DNA of 64,000 bases from Homarus americanus (Eukaryota > Arthropoda > Malacostraca > Decapoda > Nephropidae). The notes beneath the pieces were generated by a model. It worked only from the letters and a program-made list of their open reading frames with translations, did no database searches and was not told the origin of the DNA. The DNA lies in the NCBI RefSeq assembly GCF_018991925.1, contig NW_024735312.1, positions 180,001 through 244,000 on the forward strand, written 5' to 3'. Shown here one piece after another: positions 49,286-60,890 of this stretch. How positions within the stretch are numbered: the first letter of the stretch is position 1; each line of letters starts with the position of its first letter. A program made the position numbers and the translations under genes.

Positions 49286-49816
49286 TCAGTAAGCTAACTC
49301 AGTGCGGGGGTCAGCAAGGCGAGTAAGTACACTTGAAGGGCAGGATGCCCTCTCCAAAGACCATCTTGACTCAGCCAAGGTGAAGCATAGGACGGGGGGG
49401 AGGGGGAGGGGTGTGACGGAGCTGGATCCTTGGCATCCCCAGCCACTGTCGGGTGAACTATAGCTAAGTCTCAGAATGAATAAGTGAGGAGGTGTGTGGG
49501 TGAAATGTTTCTCCTGTGCGCTGATGATTGGAGGTTGTGTTCCAAGTGACCAATTGTATGGAGGCAAGAGTGTGTGACGGTGTGAGGAGACCTCGGCCTT
49601 GGCCCACTGAACAAGGCCGCCGCCTCGCTCATGGGAGTCCTCCTCTGGTGCTAATCTTCTCCTCTTTGTAGGACATAAAATTTTGTCATCCATAATAAGC
49701 CCACAGGTCGTGCATAACGCCACGTTGACCACAGCATAGATCCTGGGGCATGATATACCGACCCCACACCACTGTATGTTATCACGACCCCACACCAATT
49801 GGTGCTGTGCCATCAT
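49286..49816 (-). CDS. Hypothetical 176-codon ORF (doubtful)
   Basis: The longest frame not made of tandem repeats, apart from the 44-kb exon. It starts at an ATG on the minus strand (49816) and includes KILCPTKRRRLAPEEDSHER. Its composition is mixed, with a low-complexity VTPLPLPPV patch from a G-run. No domain, signal peptide or splice context was recognised. It may be a chance frame or a decayed repeat. Confidence 0.15.
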   Translation of the reverse strand: MMAQHQLVWGRDNIQWCGVGISCPRIYAVVNVALCTTCGLIMDDKILCPTKRRRLAPEEDSHERGGGLVQWAKAEVSSHRHTLLPPYNWSLGTQPPIISAQEKHFTHTPPHLFILRLSYSSPDSGWGCQGSSSVTPLPLPPVLCFTLAESRWSLERASCPSSVLTRLADPRTELAY

Positions 49817-50091
49817 GGTCTCAACACTGTGGTTGTGTGTTATCGTGGCCGGAACACCACGCGTATGTCACTTATTGTAGTTCACAGCAACTCACCAGTA
49901 CCGTCGCCTACACGACCAATGTGGCAGAAATGACATTTGTTAGCTGGCGGAAACATTTACGTAAATTAAAAATTCCAATAGTGCAAAATAATGGTTATTA
50001 AGAATTACACATTGTCTGCGATGAACCCCACTTGGAGAGAATATCTATCATATACTGTACTGAAGTCATAGTTGTGACTCCCTCTTGTGTG

Positions 50092-51018
50092 GCTGTTGGT
50101 GTGTGGAGGAGAGGAGTAACGCTGGTGTGTGGAGGAGAGGAGTAACGCTGGTGTGTGGAGGAGAGGAGTAACGCTGGTGTGTGGAGGTGAGGAGTAACGC
50201 TGGTGTGTGGAGGTGAGGAGTAACGCTGGTGTGTGGAGGAGAGGAGTAACGCTGGTGTGTGGAGGAGAGGAGTAACGCTGGTGTGTGGAGGTGAGGAGTA
50301 ACGCTGGTGTATGGAGGTGAGGAGTAACGCTGGTGTATGGAGGTGAGCGGCTGGTGTGTGGAGGTGAGGAGTAACGCTGGTGTGTGGAGGTGAGAAGCTG
50401 GTGTGTGGAGGCTGTGTGTGGAGGTGCTGGTGTGTGGAGGTGAGTAACGCTGTGTGTGGAGGTGAGGAGTGTGAGTAAACGCTGTGTGTGGAGGTGAGGC
50501 TGGTGTGTGGAGGTGAGGAGTAACGCTGCGCTGGGTGTGGAGTAAGTGTGTGAGTAATGGTGTGGTGTGTGGAGGTGAGTAACGCTGTGCGCTGGTGTGT
50601 GGAGGTGAGGGTAACGCTGGTGTGTGGAGGTGAGTAACGCTGGTGTGTGGAGTGAGTAACGCTAACGCTGGTGTGTGGAGTGAGTAACGCTGGTGTGTGG
50701 AGGTGAGGAATAACGCTGGTGTGTAAGGTGGAGGAGTAACGCTGGTGTGGGTGAGTGTGTGTGGAGGTGAAGTGTGTGGAGGTGGGGAGTAACGCTGGTG
50801 TGTGTGGAGGAGTAACGCTGTGTGTGGAGGTGAGTAACGCTGGTGTGTGGAGGTGAGGAAACGCTGGTGTGTGGAGGTGAGGAATAACGCTGGTGTGTGG
50901 AGGTGAGTAACGCTGGTGTGTGGAGGTGAGGAATAACGCTGGTGTGTGGAGGTGAGGAGTAACGCTGGTGTGTGGAGGTGAGTAACGCTGGTGTGTGGAG
51001 GTGAGGAGTAACGCTGGC
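50092..51018 (+). repeat. 26-bp minisatellite (AACGCTGGTGTGTGGAGGTG)
   Basis: About 36 copies, each ending AGGAGT, with GGAGGAGAGG and GGAGGTGAGG variants. Uniform at 50100-50340 and 50820-51010, heavily deleted in between. Minus-strand frames of about 330 codons (Ser/Pro/His/Thr) are artefacts. Confidence 0.94.
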
Positions 51019-51306
51019 TGCATGGGGACCAGGGCACAGGAAACACAGGCGTGGACTGGTATGTTGGACGGAAGCTGTTTTGCCGCCTCGTGTGAAGGCT
51101 GTCACTGTCACAATATATATGTGAGACACTTGGGCACGCAGAGAAGAACTGAAAAAAAGAAAATGTTTATAATGAAATTGTATTATCGAAGTGGACAAGA
51201 ATAAGTGCTTCAGTAACCTATCCGTTGCTGGTCCTCTCGCTGGTTTGTGTGTCGGACTAATGACAAGTGAAGCGGCCTTTAAGTCCTTGTGGGTATATAA
51301 GGGTCC

Positions 51307-51531
51307 GGACAAAAGTCTCCTGGACAAAACCCCTCATTTAAAGTGCAAAATAAATTAGGTTAGGTTATGTATTGCAGTCTTATTATATAAACGTAATATT
51401 TTACTTATCAGAGAAGTGTTCATAAACGTTTAGTAATACAGAATAAAAATCATGATTAAACTTTTCTTATTATTATTTGTCCTAGGGGTCTTTTGTCCGA
51501 GGGGCTTTTGTCCGGGGGGGGGCTTTTGTCC
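51307..51531 (-). mobile_element. Small inverted-repeat element (MITE), copy 2
   Basis: The left end has GGACAAAAGTCTCC followed by GGACAAAACCCCTC. The right end has three tandem blocks of CTTTTGTCC separated by G-runs. Inside the left arm, TTTAAAGTGCAAAATA and two TTAGG units match the reverse complement of copy 1 at 6763-6900. The middle is AT-rich and non-coding. Terminal blocks GGACAAAAG...CTTTTGTCC define the TIR. No exact target-site duplication is evident. Confidence 0.75.
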
Positions 51532-51691
51532 TACACATGGGTCCATCACACCCACATTGATGAGTCTTATCTCCCAGCAGTGTTTTTTTATACCACATTT
51601 TGTGCTGTATCTTGTTTTGTGTCCCGTCATGCAACATTGTTTACATCCAGGTGTATATATACTTTGTTCTTTTGTTTTTTTATCAACTTTT

Positions 51692-51710
51692 CATAACCTT
51701 GAAGTAGTGG

Positions 51711-51758
<48 letters not shown>

Positions 51759-51800
51759 TTGTCTTGCCACGATCTCTGAAGTTACTACCTCAAGGTTGTG
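51692..51800. repeat. Palindromic element with an AC microsatellite in its loop
   Basis: CATAACCTTGAAGTAGTGGC (51692-51711) and GTTACTACCTCAAGGTTGTG (51781-51800) are complementary at 16 of 20 positions. They enclose an (AC)n tract (about 51711-51753). It is probably a small inverted-repeat element whose interior expanded as a microsatellite. Confidence 0.5.
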
Positions 51801-52364
51801 TAGTTTCTCCTCCTCTCCTACTATCACAAGCTATTCAAATTTTTACACTAAGCATCTTGATATGAGTCGAGTGTCCACCGTGTGTCTTCCTCACTGTAGA
51901 TTCTGGTGATGTAGCCAATACAAAGTGATTCATCTGTCCTTGTTATATGTAATGACGGAAGATTATAACCATTAAGTAATTCCCCCGAGTAATGTTAGTT
52001 TCATTCAAACACTACAACAGTCTAGTTCACTTTATTAATGCATTAGTATTCTTCAACAGCGTGCAGTCCACAATGCCTCTTGCAAGCCAAACATCTTATG
52101 AAGTTAACTAATTTTGTCGCAGTTTTTCCGCCATCATTTGCAACTTTCATGACGAGCTTTCACTTTTAGTATGATGGGTTAAAGTGAACTTAAACCTACC
52201 TTGTTTAATAGCAATAAAATAATAGTATAGAATTAATAATGATAGTAATGTTAGTTATAGCAACACTAATAACAGCGATAGTAAAACGTTACTCCCCGAG
52301 ACAAATTTTAAAAAGAGATTTCTCAAAGCATGACGAAGCTTCTGCCCTCTTAAGATGACCAATT

Positions 52365-52615
52365 AACCTCCCCTCCTCTCCCCTCTCCCCTCCTCACATT
52401 CTACCCTTCACTCTTCTTCTTCTTCCTCTTCTTCTTCTTTATTTTCTTCCCCACCTCCTTTATCTCTTCACTCCCCCTCCTCTTCACCCTCCCTCCTCTC
52501 TCCTCATCTTCCCTCCTCCGCCCTTTTCCTCCACCCCTTCATCCTCATCTTTCATCTCTTGCTTAATCTTCCCCCTCTTGCTTCATCTTCCCCCTCCCCC
52601 TTTTGCCTCCCCCTC
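52365..52615 (+). repeat. Polypyrimidine stretch (CTTCCTC type)
   Basis: C/T-rich without a fixed period. Sequence 51801-52364 before it is ordinary. Confidence 0.75.
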
Positions 52616-52700
52616 AGAGACAGTGTAGTGAGAGGCTGTGTTGTGCGTGTGTTAGTTGGGTATAATTAGTGCCTCAGTTAACACTTGTGTCACGTCAGCT

Positions 52701-52758
52701 GTGTGTGTGTGTGTGTGTGTGTGTGTTTTATGCTGTCGTAACCCAGTGCCAGCCTCGG

Positions 52759-52791
<33 letters not shown>
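52701..52791 (+). repeat. (GT)n and (AC)n tracts 33 bp apart
   Basis: GT at about 52701-52726 and AC at about 52760-52791 face each other and could pair as a hairpin. Confidence 0.9.
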
Positions 52792-52795
<4 letters not shown>

Positions 52796-53304
52796 TATAC
52801 CGGGTATGTATTTTCATGTATGTGTGTATATTGCCTTTATCATTTGAAACACTCGTCCTCCTTAACTCTGTTTACAACAATAGTGTTGATGAGGTATAGG
52901 TGGGTTGATAAGGTGAGTGGCTGCTGGTGTGTTGCCTCCCCGCCATTGCTCGCTCTCTAGGGGTGTTCATCCTCACGTTTGTGCTGACTGATTCACGCAT
53001 TGTCTGGGGTCTTCTTCCCTTGGTTCAGTATAAGTTAACTGTTGTTGATGATCACAGGTTTGGTTTTATTTGTTGTTGGTTTTATCGAGTAGAGAGTTGT
53101 GACGACGTTGAGGTGGTGCTGGAGGGCCCCCGAGATAGTGAGTCTTATGATAACAGTGATAACGGCGACCATTACCACACAGACATATAGTGTGTGTGTG
53201 TGTGTCCACGCTGCCTCCAAGCCCACTTTGGTTTCATTTTTATTGTATTTACTATTCATAAAGTCAATAGAAGCTTGAAATGTTTGCCTCCAGTAACTAT
53301 TGTG

Positions 53305-53788
53305 AAGGTAGACTCTTTATCACTAAAGTGTGTTGAGTCTCGGACCTAACGTGACATAATGTGACGGTAGACTCTTTATCACTAAAGTGTGTTGAGTCTC
53401 GGACCTAACGTGACATAATGTGACGGTAGACTCTTTATCACTAAAGTGTGTTGAGTCTCGGACCTAACGTGACATAATGTGACATAATGTGACGGTAGAC
53501 TCTTTATCACTAAAGTGTGTTGAGTCTCGGACCTAACGTGACATAATGTGAAGGTAGACTCTTTATCACTAAAGTGTGTTGAGTCTCGGACCTAACGTGT
53601 CATAATGTGACGGTAGACTCTTTATCACTAAAGTGTGTTGAGTCTCGGACCTAACGTGACATAATGTGACGGTAGACTCTTTATCACTAAAGTGTGTTGA
53701 GTCTCGGACCTAACGTGACATAATGTGACGGTAGACTCTTTATCACTAAAGTGTGTTGAGTCTCGGACCTAACGTGACATAATGTGAT
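53305..53788 (+). repeat. 59-bp minisatellite, eight copies
   Basis: GGTAGACTCTTTATCACTAA, AGTGTGTTGAGTCTCGGACC, then TAACGTGACATAATGTGAC. Copies are almost identical; one carries an extra TGACATAATG duplication (about 53475). Confidence 0.96.
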
Positions 53789-54799
53789 GGTGAACCAGAA
53801 CGAAAGGCCCGCAAGACCTTAACTCCCATTTTAAGCATCAGACGCTAACGTCGGACAAAGTTTCAGCAAATAAAATTTTACTGGCGGACTAGAGGTTTAT
53901 ATTGTCCCTTTTTTCGTAACAGCAGACATCTTGGATTGCTTTATGCTGAAGCCGGACACAATTTTAAAAGAGGACCATCCAAGGAATTCTCCTGTTAAAC
54001 GTTTTCATTAGAACGAAGGTGTTTTTTTTCTTTATTCTTTTTTTTTGTTTTTTTTGGGGGGGGGTCAGAAATGTGATAGGGGGAGGTGCGGACAGCCGTT
54101 ATAACAACAGTGTAGATGGACCAACAGAGTAAACGGTAATACCTGTTCCAGAAAGTGAAGAAGTGTAAGACTCTAATGTCAGAAATAATGGGCAAGTGTC
54201 TCGATGTTTGAGATATATCTGAGAATACGTGTATTACTGAGACCAGTTAAGACGTTGAATATGTCACTAACACTTATAAGAGATGAAGTTTCTACGCTAC
54301 TCTTACTTTAGGCTTGAGTGTCACCTAGACCCAAGGGTGAATATGTAGTTCGAGGTTAAACCAGATCCAGAAGGTATCATTTAGTGTGTTCAGATCTACA
54401 GTAAATAGCTTGTAAGGTATCAGTCTTAGAATTTTTTTATTATTATTATATTGCTGTCAGCCTGTGAAGCTGAGTGTTTACATGGAAGATATAATATGAA
54501 TGTCGATTTAACTGAAGCTACCACTTCTGAGTTCTTGTGGCCAAACTTCCACGACATAACGGACATTTGGGTCACAACTTGTGCTGTTTTTTAGTCAATA
54601 CCAAAGTAACCTGACGAGTTGTTTGTGCCGCCTGAGGAGAACGAGGCAGGTGGCATGTCTGCATCTTCTAAGATATTCCCTATTTTCAAAACTTTAGTCG
54701 CTCGTGAAGTTAATTGGCATCGAGCTCGAGACTGCGGGCATGACGATTGACTGCATGGTCATAACTAAAATATAAAGCACAGTGTGAGGTTTTTTTTTA
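53789..54799. other. AT-rich single-copy stretch, no gene seen
   Basis: T- and G-runs near 54024-54065; otherwise ordinary. Confidence 0.45.
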
Positions 54800-55228
54800 T
54801 TCACTATGCACGTCTATAGTTTTGAAGAGAGAGAACTGAAAATTTTGCTGTGAGATGTACCGTTATCCCAGAAGTGTCCCAAAGTTGAAATTTTGGAGTG
54901 TCCCCCCCCCTCATCCTTATAAAACCTCCTCATTCAAAACACATATACTTTTTCTGTTTTTTCGCTATGCACGGACATGAATTTTAAGTTGGAGTTAACA
55001 TTTGGTATGCTTTTGCAAATACCCCTGAGAAGGCTCTACGAACGTCTAAATTTGGGACTACCCCCACCTAAAAGTGGCCCCGTGCACAGCCACAGTTTTA
55101 GGCATGTTCAGCTGAAATTTGGTGTTGTTATTTTTGGCGTGTGCACTTACTTTAGGTTAATTTTTTTTGGGGGGGTAAACTTTATTTCGTCAAAACCGAA
55201 CCTGGACAGCGCCGGGTACCCCAGCTAG
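54800..55228 (+). mobile_element. Candidate non-autonomous Helitron 3' portion with diverged internal repeats
   Basis: The segment ends GCCGGGTACCCCAGCTAG followed by T. A GC-rich palindrome (GGGTACCC) just before a terminal CTAG (CTRR type) with T after it fits a Helitron 3' end. Upstream are diverged units about 161 bp apart, each starting at CTATGCAC (54804 and 54965) and sharing features such as GTTGAAATTTTGG versus GTCTAAATTTGGG; a third partial unit lies at about 55090-55140. No 5' TC terminus or Rep/helicase coding was found, so the class is provisional. Confidence 0.4.
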
Positions 55229-55480
55229 TAAAGTGCTGTAAGAAACAATAACGGTAATAAAGGAAGAAAAATGCATCCCTGGTTCGACTTAAGACTGGTC
55301 AGGGCCTAATTGTCCATTTACGACTGTGAACTAAAGCCAGTATTATGCCAACGCCAAGTTTTTGTGCCAGTAAAACCAATATATCGTCTCATATCACTAC
55401 TTAGCTTCTTTGGTGGCGTTATCGACCTCCTGGGAAACGTTACAAACGATCACATGAATTTTCTTATTTTTCACTTATAA

Positions 55481-55526
<46 letters not shown>
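55481..55526 (+). repeat. (AC)n microsatellite
   Basis: About 22 AC units. Confidence 0.95.
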
Positions 55527-55527
<1 letters not shown>

Positions 55528-55964
55528 TGGTTGTGTATTTCATGATATTTTATTTTTGCCGTGAATATAAAGCCATTGATGCTAGACTTGTTACTTAAGG
55601 CTATCAATTATAACAGTACTGTAATAATCCTTCAATATTGAACCTTTAGGCTTATTTGTCATTACCTTGTAGAAAGAAAAAAGGTTTATTGACTTAACTA
55701 CTCTCACTATAGAAAATAATATGACCTGGTTACCTTTGAGAATCAGGAAGTTAACTGATAATTTGTATATACAATAGTAGAGGAACAAAAACAAAGAGAA
55801 AGAGTTTGAATAGAGGACTGGTGATGGGCTCGTTGTGTGAGAGATGAGGGGTGATTAGTGTGTTCATTTTACTCATTGGGGTCACCCTGAAGACAGATGG
55901 GTTAGTCCCGTTGTTGTGTGAGGCTTGGAGGAGATATCTTGACTGACCGCTGCTGTGGTGGTGG

Positions 55965-56365
55965 TGATGGGTGTTGGGGATGGTGTAGTGGTGTTGGGGG
56001 TGGTGTAGTGGTGTTGGGGGTGGTGTAGTGGTGATGGGGATGGTGTAGATGGTATAGTGGTGTTGGGGATGGTAGTGGTGTTGGGGGTGGTAGTGGTGTT
56101 GGGGGTGGGTAAGTTGTTGGGGGGTGGTGTAGTGGTGGTGGGGATGGTATAGTGGTGTTGGGATGTGGTGTTAGGGGTGGTGTAGTGGTGGTGGGGGTGG
56201 TGTAGTGGTGTTGGGGATGGTATAGTGGTGTTGGGGTGGTTGTAGTGGTGTTGGGGGGTGGTAGTGGTGGTGTTGGGGGTGGTATAGTTGTGTTGGGGGT
56301 GGTATAGTGGTGTTGGGAGTGGTGGTGAGTGTTAGGGGTGGTGTAGTGGTGGTGGGCTGTGGTCG
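55965..56365 (+). repeat. About 22-bp minisatellite (GGTGTTGGGGGTGGTGTAGT)
   Basis: About 18 imperfect copies. It ends where the LINE fragment begins. Confidence 0.88.
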
Positions 56366-57040
56366 AGCTAGTGCTTAATCTACTTTAATATTTTACCTGT
56401 GATGTCATGTGCCTGGATCTTAGTGGCTAATCGTGCCTGTGCAATTTTTACAGAAGCCTTAGAGAAATCCATTTACAACACATCCAATGTTAAACCTTGT
56501 TCCACGAAGTCTGTTACTGTTTCAAGGAACGTTAGTAAGTTTGTCACACAAGATTTTCTCAATAAAACCATGTTGTGATGCGTTGGTAAAACTGTAGTCG
56601 GTCCGGTGTTGGTTGATGGCGCCCCTCAGAATTCTCTCAAAGAGTTTGCTTATTTGTGTGTGTTAGGCTGATCGGCCATTAGTTTTGTATACAGGGGTGA
56701 CCTTGGCGCTTTTCCTTGTTCTCGGGTCAAATCTCGTCTGCTACCTTCTTTATCACTTTAGTCGATATTCCATCCACTCGTGTAGCCTCGAATTCTTTCA
56801 GGCTGTATACCTCTACTCTATGCATAAAACAACTTGGAATCTTTCTTAATATTTTGAGTCAAATTTTTCTCGGAGTGTAGTTTTGTTGATCTAATTTCCT
56901 GATTGTCCACATTTAGGGCTGTGTCGTTTAGCAGATAGTCGGTATATTGTGTTGAGCTCCGGTATGTCGTCCATGAGTGGTATGTTCTCTCAATGGCTCT
57001 CCTGGGTTTGTTGGGCGTGTTTCCTCTCTATAAGGTTCTG

Positions 57041-57045
<5 letters not shown>
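56366..57045 (-). pseudogene. Decayed non-LTR retrotransposon (LINE) reverse-transcriptase fragment
   Basis: Reading the minus strand from 57045 to 56366 with frame changes gives AIERTYHSWTTYRSS, then VDNQEIRSTKLHSEKN, LTQNIKKDSKLFYA, EATRVDGISTKVIKKVADEI, KSAKVTPVYK, ISKLFERILRGAINQH, DYSFTNASQHGF and ARLATKIQAHDITGKILK. This order matches the linker and fingers/palm region of jockey/CR1-type reverse transcriptases: the GxDGI block, the KxAKVTPVYK block, then QHGF. Several stops and indels make it a pseudogene. It is cut off at 56365, where a TGG-rich minisatellite begins, before the YADD-type catalytic block. The other end meets a GT tract near 57041. Confidence 0.8.

Positions 57046-57078
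<33 letters not shown>
57041..57078 (+). repeat. (GT)n microsatellite at the LINE boundary
   Basis: GT tract abutting the upstream end of the reverse-transcriptase fragment. Confidence 0.93.
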
Positions 57079-57082
<4 letters not shown>

Positions 57083-57746
57083 TAACATTGTAAACATTTA
57101 GCCTGGTAGGATTGGGTTAGTGAACTCTTATTGTCTCTCTGCAATAATAATTTTTAGGCTACGAATATCCGTTGTTGACCGGTCCTTGAGAAGCGACTTT
57201 CAGCTGAATATTAGTATAAAATTATCTTCCAATAATCTGAATTTTCGGAGAGAATGGTGGTGGTGGTGGGCAACATGGGAGTACTGTCATATACTCGCCC
57301 TTATGTTTATATCATGTACAACACAAGCTGTTTAAATTATTTTGATCTTCCTGTGTTGTGAAGTGAAAAAGATCGCCTGGTGAGATGATGTGTAATGACT
57401 GGTGGAGATGATGTGTAATGACTGGTGGAGATGTCACAGTGGAAGTCTCTCTCTCATCTCCTGCCCTCCATCTTACCGCCGGGTGTCACTCACAGCTGTA
57501 GATTATTGCATAACGTGTTGGTGTGGTGCTGGTCTTGTGTGGTGGTACAGTGTGGGTCGGCGGTGTGGTGTGTGAGGTAGACATGGCGGTGGTATATGTG
57601 TTGTCGCCTGATGTGGTGGTGGTGTGGTACCAGCCTTGTGTAGTGATCCGTGACCTTACAAAGGTTATGAAGGTGCTGTGCCTCCCCCTCACCGCCACCC
57701 ACCACATTTATAATAACAATTTATGGAGGTTGGACATGAAACACAA

Positions 57747-57748
<2 letters not shown>

Positions 57749-57793
<45 letters not shown>
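57749..57793 (+). repeat. (GT)n microsatellite
   Basis: About 22 GT units. Confidence 0.95.
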
Positions 57794-57795
<2 letters not shown>

Positions 57796-58019
57796 AACTA
57801 ACTCTTTCATTATAACTGACCCTATAAATCATCCTGTGCATTGTTCTCCGTATCTTCAATCCTATTAATTATTTTCTGTATAGTTCAAGTTCATAGTCTA
57901 ATTTAAACTCTACGTAGGTTTATCTTTAAAGTTTAATTCACTGTTAACATTGTATATATAACATAATTCATTTAGTATTAACCTAAGAACTAAAGGTGGT
58001 CTCTTGTTGAGGTCATGTG

Positions 58020-58165
58020 GGTGTGTGGTGTGGGTGCTGTGGTGAATAGGGTGTGTTGTTACGTGCATAGTGTGTTGTGTGGTGTGGGTGGTATAGCGTG
58101 GGGTGTGTTGTGATGCGGGTGGTGTGTTGTGGTGCGGGTGGTGTGTTGTGGTGCGGGTGGTGTAA
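58020..58165 (+). repeat. Imperfect about 19-bp repeat (GGTGTGTTGTGGTGCGGGT)
   Basis: Several clear copies at 58100-58160, degenerate before that. Confidence 0.75.
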
Positions 58166-58229
58166 TGTGACTGCTGGGGTAAACAGGGTGAGGGCAGCCA
58201 GTATCCTGGTTTGGGAAATTGAATTATGT

Positions 58230-58412
58230 TAATGTGGTGTGATGTGATGTATGAGGAGAGTGTGATGTGATGTATGAGGAGAGTGTGATGTGATGTATGA
58301 GGAGAGTGTGATGTGATGTATGAGGAGAGTGATGTGATGTATGAGGAGAGTGATGTGATGTATGAGGAGAGTGATGTGATGTATGAAGAGAGTGTGATGT
58401 GATGTATGATTC
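58230..58412 (+). repeat. 21-23-bp minisatellite (GTGATGTGATGTATGAGGAG)
   Basis: Eight copies; the middle copies lack one GT. Confidence 0.93.
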
Positions 58413-58466
58413 GGTGGTGTGATGTTGATGATGTTATGGGTGACGAGGAAGAAATGGTGTGACTGT

Positions 58467-59705
58467 GACCCCAACCTACACCACACCACAGCCCTGACAG
58501 ACAGTAGTGTGTGACCCCAACCTACACCACACCACTGACAGACAGTAGTGTGTGACCCCAGCTACACCACACCACAGCCCTGACAGACAGTGGTGTTATT
58601 TCACACACACCACAGCCCTGCCAGACAGTAGTGACCCCAATCTACACCACAGCCTGACAGGCAGTAGTGCTTGACCTCAACCTACACCACACCTGGCCTG
58701 GCAGACAGTAGTGTGGCGGCCCCAACCTGCACCACACCACACCCCTGACAGACAGTAGTGTGACCCCAATCTACACACAGCCCTGGCAGACAGTAGTGTG
58801 ACCCCAACCTACACCACACCACAGCCTGACAGACAGTAGTGTGTCCCCAATCTACACACACAGCCTGACAGACAGTGGTGCTTGACTGACCCTCACCACA
58901 CCACAGCCTGGCAGACAGTAGTGTGTGACCCCAGCCTACACACACCACAGCCTGACAGACAGTAGTGTGATGTCTCCCACCACACAGCCTGGCAGACAGT
59001 AGTGTGACCCCAACCTGCCACACCACAGCCCTGACAGACAGTGAGTGTGACCCCCAGCCTGCACACAGCCCACCAGACAGTAGTGTGTGACCCCAGCCTA
59101 CACCACACCAGCCCTGACAGACAGTAGTGTGACCCCAACCTGCACCACAGCCCCTGACAGCAGACAGTAATTGTGTGACCCCAACCTACACCCTGCCACA
59201 GCCTGACAGACAGGTAGTGTGTGACCCCAACCTACACCACCACAGCCCTGGCAGACAGTGAGTGTGGCAGCCCCCAGCCTCTCACCACAGCCTGACAGAC
59301 AGTGGTGTGACCCTTCTACAGCTGGCGGAGTAGTGTGTGACCTGGCCTCCTGACGGGCAATGGTGTGGCCCCAACCTACACCACACCACAGCCTGATGAC
59401 AGACGGTAGTGCTTATTTTAGCCTCACCACACCACAGCCCTGGCAGACAGTAGTGTGTGACCCCAATCTACACCACAGCCCTGACAGACAGTAGTGTGTG
59501 ACCCCAATCTACACCACACCACAGCCCTGACAGACAGTAGTGTGACCCCAACCTACACCACACCACAGCCCTGACAGACAGTAGTGTGTGACCCCAACCT
59601 ACACCACAGCCCTGACAGACAGTAGTGTGTGACCCCAACCTACACCACACCCCTGGCAGACAGTAGTGTGACCCCAATCTACACCACAGCCCTGACAGAC
59701 AGTGG
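58467..59705 (+). repeat. About 46-bp minisatellite, about 28 copies
   Basis: Parts: ACCCCAACCTACACCACACC, ACAGCCCTGACAGACAGTAG, TGTGTG. Strong deletion and substitution variation (ACACCACAGCCTGGCAG forms). Minus-strand frames (GSHYCLPGL, TTVCQAVV) are artefacts. Confidence 0.93.
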
Positions 59706-60103
59706 GGGCTGGTGTTTTATCAATGTCTTATCGTTATCGTGTCCCCGAGTGTGTTTGGTTAACGTTTTGTTGTATGGTACAGTACATGAAGGCGCACCAC
59801 ATATGTCATTGACCATTTGGTGCACTGAGCAGCCTTGTACGACCACCACGTGAAGCATATTCCTTAGATTCATTTTTTTTTCTCCATACAATAACGTCTT
59901 AATGAAATGGTCTCCCTTTATTCCCTCTCATTAGTGACCTATGAGCAATTAACAGTTAATATCAACACAGGTATATTTGACACACTGTATTTGGTATAGT
60001 TCCATTATCTACTGCGTGATTACATAGAGATTATAGGTCCAACAGTTTTATTTCACCTGATAATGAAACATACAGTACTAACGCTGCCTGGGAGGAAGGG
60101 GAG

Positions 60104-60290
60104 GGGGGTTAGGTCACGTTACTTGAGGTTTGGTTATGTTAGGTAAGGTTACGTTACGTTACATTTGGTTTGGTTGTTAGTTTTATAATATAGGTTTGGT
60201 TATGTTAGTTTTATGTTAGTTTAGGTTAGTTTTATGTTAGGGTAGTTTAGCTTTGGTTAGGTTAGTTATATGTTAGGTTAGGTTAGTTTA
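60104..60290 (+). repeat. Degenerate GGTTA/GGTTAG-rich stretch
   Basis: Repeated GGTTAGGTTA, GGTTACGTTA and GGTTTGGTTA words related to the arthropod TTAGG telomere unit but heavily mutated; no clean array. Confidence 0.6.
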
Positions 60291-60599
60291 ATTTTTGGGG
60301 TATTTTAATCATCAGGTGTAGTAAGCTGCAGGGTTGCCTAATCTTCAGATACCTTTACTTATACTTTCAAGTCTGAGTGTTTATGGGGGTAACACAGACA
60401 CTGCCCTTTGCGCTGATCACCTTCGTCTTAGAAAAAAAAAATATATATATATATAAAATACTAAAAAATTTGCTCACGTCACTCGTCTGGTTTTCAATGC
60501 ACTTTTAAGGATGTTGGAGTGTGGGGGGGCGGGGTGGGTGAAGGTTGAGGTGAAGGTGGTAGAAGGATGTGGTTGTGGGAGGGCGAGCGTGACACACAT

Positions 60600-60890
60600 G
60601 TATACCCCCCCCCCCTCCACCACCACCCCTTCCTTCTCCTTCTACTCTCTCTCTCTCTCCTTCCTCAACTTTTTCCCTATCCTGATCTTTCCCTCTCCAT
60701 TATTTCCCTCTCACTATTCTTTCCTTCTCCCTATTATTTCCCTCTTTATTCTTTCCCTCTCCCTATGCTCTCCCCCCTCCCCCTCACAACTCTCTCCCTC
60801 CCACCACAATTCTCCTTCCCACCATAACTCTCCCTTCCACCACAATTCTCCCTTCTCTTCCTCCCCCTCCCCTCCCTCCTCTACCAGTTA
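60600..60890 (+). repeat. Polypyrimidine stretch
   Basis: C/T-rich with TCCCTCTCC and CACCACAATTCTCC words. Confidence 0.75.

Noticed and set aside
49998..51046. Minus-strand frames of 326-341 codons (Ser/Pro/His/Thr)
   Set aside because: 26-bp array; no non-repetitive core.
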